From UBA7672 sp047601145 (GTDB lineage Bacteria; Pseudomonadota; Alphaproteobacteria; Caulobacterales; Hyphomonadaceae), in contig JASGJW010000001.1 in assembly GCA_047601145.1 (NCBI GenBank), forward strand, positions 1,178,001 through 1,242,000: a DNA stretch of 64,000 nucleotides. The letters run 5' to 3'. The stretch's first letter is position 1, and the number at the start of each line of letters is the position of its first letter. The position numbers and the translations under genes were made by a program. The notes below the pieces were generated by a model that saw only the letters and a list, made by a program, of their open reading frames with translations, was not told the origin of the DNA and searched no databases. Shown here one piece after another: positions 57,240 through 64,000 of this stretch.

Positions 57240-59558
57240 CTAGAAGGACTTGCGGATCGTCGCGAACACCTGGCGGGGCGAACCCACCATCAGCGTCTGG
57301 TTGTCGGCATTGGCGTTGAAGCCGTTGGTGCCAATTGTTGAAACATACTCTTCATCAAGCAGGTTGGTGACGTTGAGCTGCAGGTCGAGGCCGTCCAGCA
57401 TCTCATTGCCAGAGAAACGGTAGCCCGCCGTGAAGTCCGCCAGCGTATATCCGTCCACTTCTGCATTGTTGACGTACGAGAAGTACCGCGAGCCTGTGTA
57501 GGCGAGCGACAGCTTCCCATAGAGCGCGCCGTTGTCGTAGCCGAGGTCGGCCTTGAACAGGTGCTTGGGTGCATTCACCACCGACTTGCCGCCCGTCAGG
57601 ATCGGCGCCGGGAGCGTCGCATCGACGACGTTGTCGTCGTATTTCGAGTCGTTGTACGCGTACGTGGCGAACAGCGTCCATTCGTCGGTTAAGTCATACG
57701 AGCCGGCGAGTTCGAGGCCCTTGGTCATCACACTGCCGACGTTCTTGATCACGGACGGGTTGCCTATGATGCCGGCGCCCGAGGAGAGGCCGAGCAGGCG
57801 ATCCTCGAACTTGACGTAGTAGGCCGCCGCTACGCCCTGGAACGGGCCGTTGCGGTAACGCCAACCGAGTTCGGTCGTCTTCGAGCTTTCCGGATCGGTG
57901 TTCGCCTTGATGAAGTCGAAGCCCGACTGCGTCTGGCTCGCCGCTGGCGCCAGCGTGTGGGCGCGCATGTTCTCAGTGTAACCGCCGAAGATCTCGCTGT
58001 TCTGGGCCAGCTCGTAGGTGAAGCCGACCTGCGGCAGGAAGTTGTCTTCCGATGTGATCGTGCCGTGAAGGTCAGCGTTCGAGCCCGGCGTCGGAACCGT
58101 GAAGCCGGCCACATTGGTGCCGACCGTCATGTCGACCGACACGGACTTGAAACCGCCAGACACGGTCAACGCGTCTGAGACGTCCCAGGTGTCCTGCAGG
58201 TAGAACATCGTGGTCTCGAAGTCGTAGGCGTACGACCACTGCGTCGCGAATGCATTGCGCATGAACTCCAGCGTCGGGCGCGGGGCCGAACGGGTGTTGG
58301 CGTAGAAGCGGCGATCCTGGTTGAAGTCGTTGTATTCGTACCAGAAGCCGCCTTCGACCGTGTGATCGCCCAGCGTCCAGGTCGCATGACCCAGGGCGCC
58401 GGAGCGGTTCATGTCGTATTCCGTCGTGCGCACCGAGATCGGCGAAACGTTCGGGCCGCCCTGGCCGAACGAGAACGGGCTGACATAGGGCGTGAACCAG
58501 ATGCCCTGGCCTTCGTCCTCATGCATGTAGCCGGTGAGCGACACTGCGAAATCGCTGGTGATGTCCCAGTCATAGGTCAGGCGCGCCAGCTTGTCGTCGC
58601 GCAGACCCGAGGCGTCGTAGTAGGCGTCGTCCACAGAGGTGATCGGCGAGGGATAAACAGTGCCAGCGCCGGCGTTCGTGACAGGCGCGCCCGTGTCGCC
58701 GCGGTTGTTGGCGATGTCGGCGACCCGCTGGGCGAGCGTCCAGTCGGTGGCGAAGTTGTCCCAGTCATAGCCGAGGCGATTGATCATCTCGAGCGAGAGA
58801 TCCTGATAGTCGGTCTCGCGTCGCTTCGACCAATCGTAGTAGCCCGACAGCACGCCTGGCCCGAGCGGCTGCTCGAAGCTGACATTGATCTGCTCCAGCT
58901 TCTGCGGGCCATCGCCCTTCCACTTGTCCATTTCCTGCTTGGCGTAGGAGATCGAGGCCTTGCCGCCGCCGATCTGGTCGATTGCGCCGGTCTCGAGACG
59001 GGCATAGCCGCGATACATGTTCTCGGTGCCGCCCGTGAACGCGACCTGGCCGCCGAAATTGTTGGACGGCTTGCGGCTGTAGAAGGTCAGCGCGCCGCCG
59101 AGGTTGGAGGTCGAAGCCGTCGACAGCGAGGCCGCGCCCTGCGCGAGCTCGACCCGGTCGAGGTTCTCGGAGATGATCGCGCGGCTGATGTGCAGGCCGT
59201 TATAGTTGCCGTAGCTCATGTCGCCGAGCGGAACGCCATCGAGCGTGTAGCCCAGCTGGTCCTTCTGGAAGCCGCGGATGTTGATGTTGACGGCCCACTC
59301 ATAGGCGCCGAACGGATCGGCGGCGGTGTAGTTCACGCCCGGCAGGCTCTCGATCAGCTTGATCGGGCTGGAGCCCGCGGCCTCGAGCGCGAGGTCGGCG
59401 TCAGTCAGCGTCTGGACCTGGCGGGTTTCGCCTTGGCCGATGATGACCACGACGTCGCGGTTGGGATCGTCCTTGTCATCGGCCATGTCCGCCTGCGCCC
59501 AGGCGTTTCCGGCGCAGAGCGATGCGATCGCAGCGCCCATCAGCAGCTTGAATTTCAC
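57240..59558 (-). CDS. TonB-dependent receptor
   Basis: Encodes 772 residues from GTG 59558. A Sec signal peptide (cleavage near AWAQ) precedes a TonB-box-like VVVIIGQ, the plug domain (SPIKLIESLPGVNYTAADPFG, NINIRGFQKDQLGYTLDG), then a 22-strand barrel ending in SPRQVFATIRKSF with a terminal Phe. Plug features LDGVPLGDMSYGNYNGLHISRAI are of the siderophore/unknown class. It would import a large nutrient through the outer membrane with TonB. No riboswitch, Fur box or siderophore genes are seen nearby; the substrate is unknown. Confidence 0.93.
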   Translation of the reverse strand: MKFKLLMGAAIASLCAGNAWAQADMADDKDDPNRDVVVIIGQGETRQVQTLTDADLALEAAGSSPIKLIESLPGVNYTAADPFGAYEWAVNINIRGFQKDQLGYTLDGVPLGDMSYGNYNGLHISRAIISENLDRVELAQGAASLSTASTSNLGGALTFYSRKPSNNFGGQVAFTGGTENMYRGYARLETGAIDQIGGGKASISYAKQEMDKWKGDGPQKLEQINVSFEQPLGPGVLSGYYDWSKRRETDYQDLSLEMINRLGYDWDNFATDWTLAQRVADIANNRGDTGAPVTNAGAGTVYPSPITSVDDAYYDASGLRDDKLARLTYDWDITSDFAVSLTGYMHEDEGQGIWFTPYVSPFSFGQGGPNVSPISVRTTEYDMNRSGALGHATWTLGDHTVEGGFWYEYNDFNQDRRFYANTRSAPRPTLEFMRNAFATQWSYAYDFETTMFYLQDTWDVSDALTVSGGFKSVSVDMTVGTNVAGFTVPTPGSNADLHGTITSEDNFLPQVGFTYELAQNSEIFGGYTENMRAHTLAPAASQTQSGFDFIKANTDPESSKTTELGWRYRNGPFQGVAAAYYVKFEDRLLGLSSGAGIIGNPSVIKNVGSVMTKGLELAGSYDLTDEWTLFATYAYNDSKYDDNVVDATLPAPILTGGKSVVNAPKHLFKADLGYDNGALYGKLSLAYTGSRYFSYVNNAEVDGYTLADFTAGYRFSGNEMLDGLDLQLNVTNLLDEEYVSTIGTNGFNANADNQTLMVGSPRQVFATIRKSF

Positions 59559-59769
59559 GAGACACCCCTTCTTATCCGCGCCGTCCCTTTGAGGCGCGGG
59601 GCGGGGGTAGGCGTGGTATGTGACCGCCTGTTCTCAGTCGCGTGAAGGCTGGAACTCAGTTGCGCAAAACTTCCGTGACGTGCGGCGCGCGCAACGGTTT
59701 GCTGGATGAAGATGATGTGTCAGCGCTGCGCGAGGCGTCCCGCTGGGACGCCTCGCGCCACCGAATTGA
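59559..59769. other. intergenic region between the TonB receptor and the DUF3618 operon
   Basis: Holds the receptor's promoter region, but no clear boxes are recognised. A very strong hairpin (14-base stem at 59728-59741 and 59745-59758, loop GCT) lies 12 bases after the DUF3618 stop and could close that operon; it lacks a T run. Confidence 0.5.
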
Positions 59770-60555
59770 TCAGTGCACGATGTTGCTGGCCGCTTTCTGG
59801 ACAGCATCAGCGCCTCGCTCGGCGAGGTCGGCAGCTGTGCGCGCCGCCTTGTCTGCGACGCCCTGCAGGCCACCGCGTTCGACATCGCTGAGCGGCGTCA
59901 GCGAGCCGATCAGTGCGCCAACGGCAAGACCGATGGCTCCGGCCGCCAGCGGATTGTCGTCATAGAAGGCGCCAGCCTGATCCTTGGCGTTCGCAGCCAT
60001 TGCACCGACATTGCGCGCTTGTTCACCTGCGTAGGTTCCCGCTTTCGATATACCCGACTGGACACTGTCGCGTACGGTCATCGCGCGCCGCTCGATGCCT
60101 TCAATAGTCCGCGTCACCCGCGCTTTGAAGGCGTCGAGCGCCTCGCCGGCATGCTGCTTGAGGTCGAGCGCCGAGGCGTGAGCCTCGTGGAGGCGATGGC
60201 CGTATGCCTCGTCCGTTTCGTCGTCGATGCGCGGTGAATTCGCGCGCGCATGCTCGACCTTCCGGAAATGATGCTCCGCCCGCCAGTCATCTTCCGAGAT
60301 TGATGGCTGGTGATCCTTGCGGGCATTCATCACCAGCATGCCGATACCGGCCCCGATCAGCAGCAGCGGAACGGGATTGTCGCGCACCTGCCGGCCCAGA
60401 TTGGTGGTGAAATGGCCTAGCTGACCCTGCGCCAGTCCCAGCGCCTCGTCCACGATCTGCCCCGGCGAGAGCTTGCCGCCCAGCTGTTCGATCGTGTCGT
60501 TGAGGGCGTGGCGGGAACGATTGATGTCGGCCTCGATCTTGTCGGTCTCGGTCAT
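59770..60555 (-). CDS. DUF3618-domain membrane protein
   Basis: Encodes 261 residues. The N-terminal DUF3618 block is seen (IEADINRSRHALNDTIEQLGGKLSPGQIVDEAL, split), followed by one helix (VPLLLIGAGIGMLVMNAR), a charged helical stretch, and a second helix GAIGLAVGALIGSLTPLS. Proteins of this type are small envelope or stress proteins without known activity; rhizobial relatives are called nutrient-deprivation-induced. The start overlaps the holin-like gene by ATGA. Confidence 0.82.
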   Translation of the reverse strand: MTETDKIEADINRSRHALNDTIEQLGGKLSPGQIVDEALGLAQGQLGHFTTNLGRQVRDNPVPLLLIGAGIGMLVMNARKDHQPSISEDDWRAEHHFRKVEHARANSPRIDDETDEAYGHRLHEAHASALDLKQHAGEALDAFKARVTRTIEGIERRAMTVRDSVQSGISKAGTYAGEQARNVGAMAANAKDQAGAFYDDNPLAAGAIGLAVGALIGSLTPLSDVERGGLQGVADKAARTAADLAERGADAVQKAASNIVH

Positions 60556-60938
60556 GACGGAAGGTGCTCCTTGATGTTCTGGATGTCGCGCCCGATCTGT
60601 TCGCGCGTTTTGGGCAGGCTGAACTTCTCGGGCGAGATCGCCTTACGGGCGGCGTGGACATAGGTGAAAGCGGGAAGGGCGGCTGCGATCGCCACAATCG
60701 CGAAGCTCGCCCATATCGGGACATAAATCGCGAACGCGTGCGCGATCGCCATCAGGCCAAGAATGATGGCAGCGGTGGCGAACGCCATGCCGAGCGCCAA
60801 CTGGATGGCAGCTCCGGAAAGCTGTTTCGTGCTTTCGACTGTCTCGGCGCGTGCAAGTTTTAGCTCGTTACGAAACATGTCGCCGAGATGCCCTGCAATA
60901 TCCCGCGTAAGCTCGGGAATGGATCTGTCAGCGGCCAT
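60552..60938 (-). CDS. holin-X/DUF1469-like four-helix membrane protein
   Basis: Encodes 128 residues. A polar N-terminus (IAGHLGDMFRNELKLARAETVE) is followed by two long membrane helices (about residues 45-70 and 75-95), the pattern of the DUF1469 putative actinobacterial-type holin-X family. It is not in a phage context. Overlap of 4 bases with the DUF3618 gene shows translational coupling. Confidence 0.8.
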   Translation of the reverse strand: MAADRSIPELTRDIAGHLGDMFRNELKLARAETVESTKQLSGAAIQLALGMAFATAAIILGLMAIAHAFAIYVPIWASFAIVAIAAALPAFTYVHAARKAISPEKFSLPKTREQIGRDIQNIKEHLPS

Positions 60939-60942
60939 GGGC

Positions 60943-61422
60943 CTAGACCTCCGATCCTACGGTGTAGGCGCCTGAAGCCTCGCCATAGGGAACCTTGTCC
61001 GCCGGTGGCGAAGTTTCAGCCGGTTTCGATGATTCAAGCGCCGTCTTTCCTACTCGGGCGAGCGCGAAACCCAGCGCGACGCTGGCACCGAGGAAAATCG
61101 CAGGTTGGCGGCGCGCAAAGTCGGAAACGCCGGACATGCATTGATTGAGGTCGCCGTGCGTCAGCGAATTGGTGACACTGTCGAGCCCATCCGCCGACTT
61201 GTTGAAGGCCGTCGCCATCCACGGAAGGTCCTCGACCTGGCCGGCGAAGCCGCGCAGGCGCGAGGCGGTGCTGTGGCCTGCATCGCCGGCCTTGGCGCGG
61301 GCGTTTTCCACGCTCTGCTTCGCTGCATGTTTTGCATCGTTCACTGCGCTTCCGGCAGCATCCCGTACGCGCCGGGCTGTATCTTCGACAGACGCAGCCG
61401 GGTCGTCGTTTCGTTCGTCCAT
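60943..61422 (-). CDS. YtxH/ElaB-like small membrane-associated protein, first gene of the trio
   Basis: Encodes 159 residues. The first 70 form a charged, Ala/Lys-rich helix (AAGSAVNDAKHAAKQSVENARAKAGDAG) of the kind seen in late-embryogenesis-like and YtxH/DUF883 proteins; one membrane helix (PAIFLGASVALGFALARV) follows, then a Pro-rich tail. With the two downstream genes it forms a stress-type envelope operon. Function is inferred from similarity in form only. Confidence 0.65.
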   Translation of the reverse strand: MDERNDDPAASVEDTARRVRDAAGSAVNDAKHAAKQSVENARAKAGDAGHSTASRLRGFAGQVEDLPWMATAFNKSADGLDSVTNSLTHGDLNQCMSGVSDFARRQPAIFLGASVALGFALARVGKTALESSKPAETSPPADKVPYGEASGAYTVGSEV

Positions 61423-61569
61423 GATTTCCTCCGGGGATGGGTGATGGCCAAACGCACGCCTTTCACCCCCGTTCCGGGAACCGAATCCAGGTTAATGGGA
61501 ATCCTGCCGCATACGGCCCGCGGCGAAATTCACTTGTTGGAAAGGGGCTGGCCCCCTACTTTGGTTCCC

Positions 61570-61740
61570 GGCGGTGAACTGCTGCGTTCGAACGGCATCA
61601 CATTCCGTCGACCGTACATTTCTGTTCGGGAGCTGGCTCTGGCGGGGACCGTGGTCCCCATCATCTGGCGCCCACCTGGCTTGCTGGGTCGAACGGGAAT
61701 GAAAACGCTCGTACGGCGCAAGTGGTCCCGCCACCCTTTC
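61570..61740 (+). ncRNA. ssrS: structured RNA candidate, possibly 6S RNA
   Basis: The 358-base gap between the stress trio and the cyclo-ligase gene has no gene but has strong pairing. CCGTAC (61611-61616) pairs with GTACGG (61711-61716), a ten-pair stem joins 61619-61628 (TTTCTGTTCG) to 61690-61699 with G-U pairs, and a tip hairpin GGGGAC/GTCCCC lies at about 61644-61659. Ends GGCGG (61570-61574) and CCGCC (61728-61732) can close the molecule, before a pyrimidine-rich tail. A promoter-like TTGTTG-N17-TACTTT precedes it (61534-61562). In proteobacteria 6S RNA often sits just upstream of this gene. The 6S identity is an inference. Confidence 0.45.
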
Positions 61741-61780
61741 CTCTTCAGCTGCGCTCCGTGGAGCGAGACCCGGAGCGCGC

Positions 61781-62380
61781 GTGACTAAATCGGCCGAGAT
61801 CCTCGAACAGAAGGCCATCCTGCGCGGCCACATGATGGAGATCCGCGCCGAGTCGGCCGCTCGCGATCCTGACGCCGCCGAAAAGCTGGCGGCGCGGTTC
61901 CCGATCAAGCTGTTCGAACGCTACGGCCCCGTCGTGGCCGGCACGCTGGCGATCCGCGATGAGCTGGACGCCGGGCCGCTGCTGGAGCGGCTCAAGGCGA
62001 ATGGCGCCCGCATTGTCCTGCCGCGTGTCGAGGGCGGGGGCATGATGACGTTCCGCGACGCCTCGCCCGCGACGCTTGAGGCCGGGCCGTTCGGCCTCAC
62101 CCAGCCTTCCGAGAAAGCCGAGATCGTGCGCCCGAACCTCGTGCTCACGCCGCTGCTGGCGTTCGACGCTCGCGGGCGCCGCCTCGGCTATGGCAAGGGC
62201 CATTATGATCGCGCCGTGACACAGCTGCGCGCGACCGGCCGCGTCTTCTATCTCGGCCTCGCCTACGCCCAGCAGCAGGTCGACGCCGTGCCGGTCGAAA
62301 AGCACGACGTGCTCCTCGACTGGGTTGAAACGCCGCTCAACTCCGTGCCGCTATTCCTCGGCCGGGCGATCGCGCGCTGA
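61781..62380 (+). CDS. fau: 5-formyltetrahydrofolate cyclo-ligase
   Basis: Encodes 199 residues from GTG 61781. The family signature is FDARGRRLGYGKGHYDRAV, with ARIVLPRVEGGGMMTF and VLTPLLAFD before it. It turns 5-formyltetrahydrofolate back into methenyl-tetrahydrofolate using ATP, keeping the one-carbon pool usable. In many alphaproteobacteria ymdB and yebC follow it; here the next gene is the convergent opgH. 6S RNA commonly precedes this gene, as the candidate RNA does here. Confidence 0.93.
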   Translation: MTKSAEILEQKAILRGHMMEIRAESAARDPDAAEKLAARFPIKLFERYGPVVAGTLAIRDELDAGPLLERLKANGARIVLPRVEGGGMMTFRDASPATLEAGPFGLTQPSEKAEIVRPNLVLTPLLAFDARGRRLGYGKGHYDRAVTQLRATGRVFYLGLAYAQQQVDAVPVEKHDVLLDWVETPLNSVPLFLGRAIAR

Positions 62381-62393
62381 TTACTTCCGGATT

Positions 62394-64000
62394 CTAGAGA
62401 TCGCCGCTGCGACGGACCGCGTTCGGCTGCTGCAGGCGGCGGACGCGGCGCATGGCGCGGCGAACGACGACGCCAACCCGCTGCATGGACCGTCCACGCG
62501 TTTGCGGCGCCAGACGGCGAACTTCGGTCGTCCCGCGCGCCGCAAGCCGTTCCGCGCTGCGGACGATATCGGGCTGGTTGAGATCTTCCGGCGTCGCATA
62601 GAGCCGCCAGGACATCGATCCCTTGCGCGCCACGCCAGAGACCTGCCGCGCGATCAGCGGCGCGAACAGCATCACCATGGCCATCGGCAGGTTCTGCAAC
62701 ATAAAGCTCGGCGAGATCGCGAACGATGCCAGCAGCAGGCACATGCCGAAGATCATGTGCTGCAAGTAGTGCCGCATCAGGTCGCTCCACGAGAAGCCGT
62801 TGCGGTCACGCACCTGCGGACGCCAGCCGCCATCGACGCCCATCAGGGTCGAAAGGATCGAACCGGCATGGTTCATCATGATGATCGGGGCCAGCAGCGT
62901 GGTCATCGCCAGGTCGCAGACGACGGCGACGAGGAAGCGTGGCGACCGGTTCCAGCCTGGCAGCTTGTTGACGGACCAGAGGACGATCGCCAGCCATTTT
63001 GGCGATGTCAGCACGACGGCCGAAATCAGCAGTAACCGAAGACTTGCAGTAGGATCGGCGTTCGCGGCGGCAATGGTCTCGGTATCGAAGAACTTGGCGT
63101 TGGCGGCGATCAGCACGCCCACCACGACGAGGCTCAGCCAGAGCAGGCCGGAGACATAGCCCATCAGGCCGGCGCCGATATGGACCTTGTTGAGCCAGTC
63201 GAAGCCCTTGGCGAAGAGAATCTGGATCTGCTGGATGTTGCCCTGCGCCCAGCGGCGATCGCGTGCGGCGAGATCGACCACGGTCGGCGGAGCTTCCTCG
63301 TAGCTGCCGATGATGTCACCCGCAATTTCGACGCGCCATCCCGCGCGGCGGAGCAGGGCGGCTTCCACGAAGTCATGGCTCAGGATCTTGCCGCCGAGCG
63401 GCTCCTTGCCCGGCAGGTCCGGCAGGGAGGCATGCGCTGCAAACGGGGCAAGGCGGATGATGGCGTTGTGGCCCCAGAAATTGCCTGCGCCGCCCGACCA
63501 CCAGGTGAGGCCGGCGCCGAACAGGCCGCCATGCACACGCAGCGCAAGCTGCTGGCAGCGCGCCGAATAGGTGCGTGCGCCGACGATGATCGGCAGCGAC
63601 TGGATCAGGGCCGTGCGCGGCCGTGCGTCCATGCGGCGCACCAGCTCCAGCATTGCCTCCGGCGACACGAACGAGTCGGCGTCGAGCTCGAGCATGTACT
63701 CGTAGCGGCCGCCCCAGCGCTGGACGAAATCGTTGATGTTGCCCTGCTTCTTCTGGGTGTTCTCGCGGCGGCGGCGATACCAGAACGGCTCGTCAGGCCG
63801 GCGGCGCATCAGGTCCTGGATTGCCTGTTCCTCGATCTCGGCGAGGGCGGGGTCCATCGTATCGCTAATGAAAAAGACCTCGAAGCCCTTCTCGGCGCCG
63901 AGGTCTTTCAACGAGTCCCACATCGCCTCTGCGGCGGCGATCACCTTCGACGGCTTCTCCTGGTAGAGCGCGATGATGATGGCGGTGAGGTTGCCCTTGG
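62394..64000 (-). CDS. mdoH: glucans biosynthesis glucosyltransferase H, N-terminus outside the window
   Basis: The visible 535 residues are the C-terminal three quarters. The family-2 glycosyltransferase motifs are LELDADSFVSPEAM (DxD), FWGHNAIIRLAPFAAHASLP, SHDFVEAALLRRAGW and ARDRRWAQGNIQQIQ (the QxxRW-like motif), then several membrane helices and a C-terminal DRNGFSWSDLMRHY. OpgH/MdoH builds the beta-1,2-linked glucan backbone of osmoregulated periplasmic glucans from UDP-glucose. No opgG lies in the window. The frame is open to the window edge. Confidence 0.93.
   Translation of the reverse strand, partial: KGNLTAIIIALYQEKPSKVIAAAEAMWDSLKDLGAEKGFEVFFISDTMDPALAEIEEQAIQDLMRRRPDEPFWYRRRRENTQKKQGNINDFVQRWGGRYEYMLELDADSFVSPEAMLELVRRMDARPRTALIQSLPIIVGARTYSARCQQLALRVHGGLFGAGLTWWSGGAGNFWGHNAIIRLAPFAAHASLPDLPGKEPLGGKILSHDFVEAALLRRAGWRVEIAGDIIGSYEEAPPTVVDLAARDRRWAQGNIQQIQILFAKGFDWLNKVHIGAGLMGYVSGLLWLSLVVVGVLIAANAKFFDTETIAAANADPTASLRLLLISAVVLTSPKWLAIVLWSVNKLPGWNRSPRFLVAVVCDLAMTTLLAPIIMMNHAGSILSTLMGVDGGWRPQVRDRNGFSWSDLMRHYLQHMIFGMCLLLASFAISPSFMLQNLPMAMVMLFAPLIARQVSGVARKGSMSWRLYATPEDLNQPDIVRSAERLAARGTTEVRRLAPQTRGRSMQRVGVVVRRAMRRVRRLQQPNAVRRSGDL

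Noticed and set aside
59559..59769. Riboswitch (such as cobalamin) in front of the TonB-dependent receptor
   Set aside because: No B12-box or other conserved riboswitch core was seen in this gap.
60552..60938. Prophage lysis cassette
   Set aside because: The holin-like protein is the only hint; no endolysin, integrase or structural genes occur, and its neighbours are bacterial stress-type membrane proteins.
61105..61788. 227-codon plus-strand frame ending at the cyclo-ligase start
   Set aside because: It crosses the 5' end of the divergent YtxH-like gene and the structured RNA. Its translation shows no domain and ends inside the start region of the next gene.

Overview
The window looks like chromosomal DNA of a GC-rich alphaproteobacterium, most probably of the Caulobacterales/Hyphomonadaceae type. 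The reasons are the gene families present (MsrPQ, YmdB, YebC, a compact DgkA, OpgH, KdsA with the Cys-type metal site, a TonB-dependent receptor), the many secreted hydrolases and lipoproteins, and a perfect CtrA-type box TTAA-N7-TTAAC at 15473-15488. Placement is by inspection only. Coding density is very high, with many ATGA/GTGA overlaps. I recognise no rRNA, tRNA, CRISPR array, transposase or prophage.

Layout. 0-4.4 kb: start of a kinase-like phosphotransferase gene, msrQ-msrP (periplasmic methionine sulfoxide repair), then a promoter/operator followed by a small secreted protein, a PadR repressor and its membrane partner. 4.4-16 kb: ymdB, a methyltransferase-like gene cut off from its lipoprotein signal by a frameshift, DUF488, VanY-type peptidase, tesB, yebC-GNAT, several envelope proteins, a c-type cytochrome, a gene with a CtrA-type site, and a divergent pair of tiny ribbon-helix-helix proteins. 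16-23.7 kb: PP2C-like phosphatase, amidohydrolase, PEP-mutase-family enzyme, type B carboxylesterase, a frameshifted cupin, and a fused dipeptide-type ABC ATPase. 23.9-35.5 kb: a large lipoprotein joining a redoxin fold, haem c, a copper monooxygenase-like module and EF-hands; a beta-propeller lipoprotein; CocE/NonD hydrolase; threonine ammonia-lyase; tandem FKBP; argE; cysQ.

35.6-45.3 kb: galE, a degenerate receiver protein, a DUF3089 hydrolase, two tandem 3D-domain proteins, and a minus-strand run tetR-dgkA-nitronate-monooxygenase-like-leuC-GFA, with a GST gene divergent from tetR across a shared operator region. 45.4-57.2 kb: adenine deaminase, small hotdog and NTF2-like proteins, then envelope-precursor genes (galU, glmS divergent from glmM, kdsA), a beta-lactamase-like lipoprotein and a metallo-beta-lactamase-fold lipoprotein. 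57.2-64 kb: a TonB-dependent receptor, a three-gene membrane/stress cluster (DUF3618, holin-X-like, YtxH-like), a structured RNA candidate (possibly 6S RNA) just before the 5-formyltetrahydrofolate cyclo-ligase gene, and opgH running off the end.

The common theme is the cell envelope: sugar-nucleotide, amino-sugar and KDO supply, osmoregulated glucan synthesis, lytic and peptidase activities, and about fourteen predicted lipoproteins. The most unusual items are the redoxin/haem/copper/EF-hand lipoprotein, the divergent RHH pair with paired TTGCAA sites, the degenerate receiver, the structured RNA, and two single-base frameshifts.
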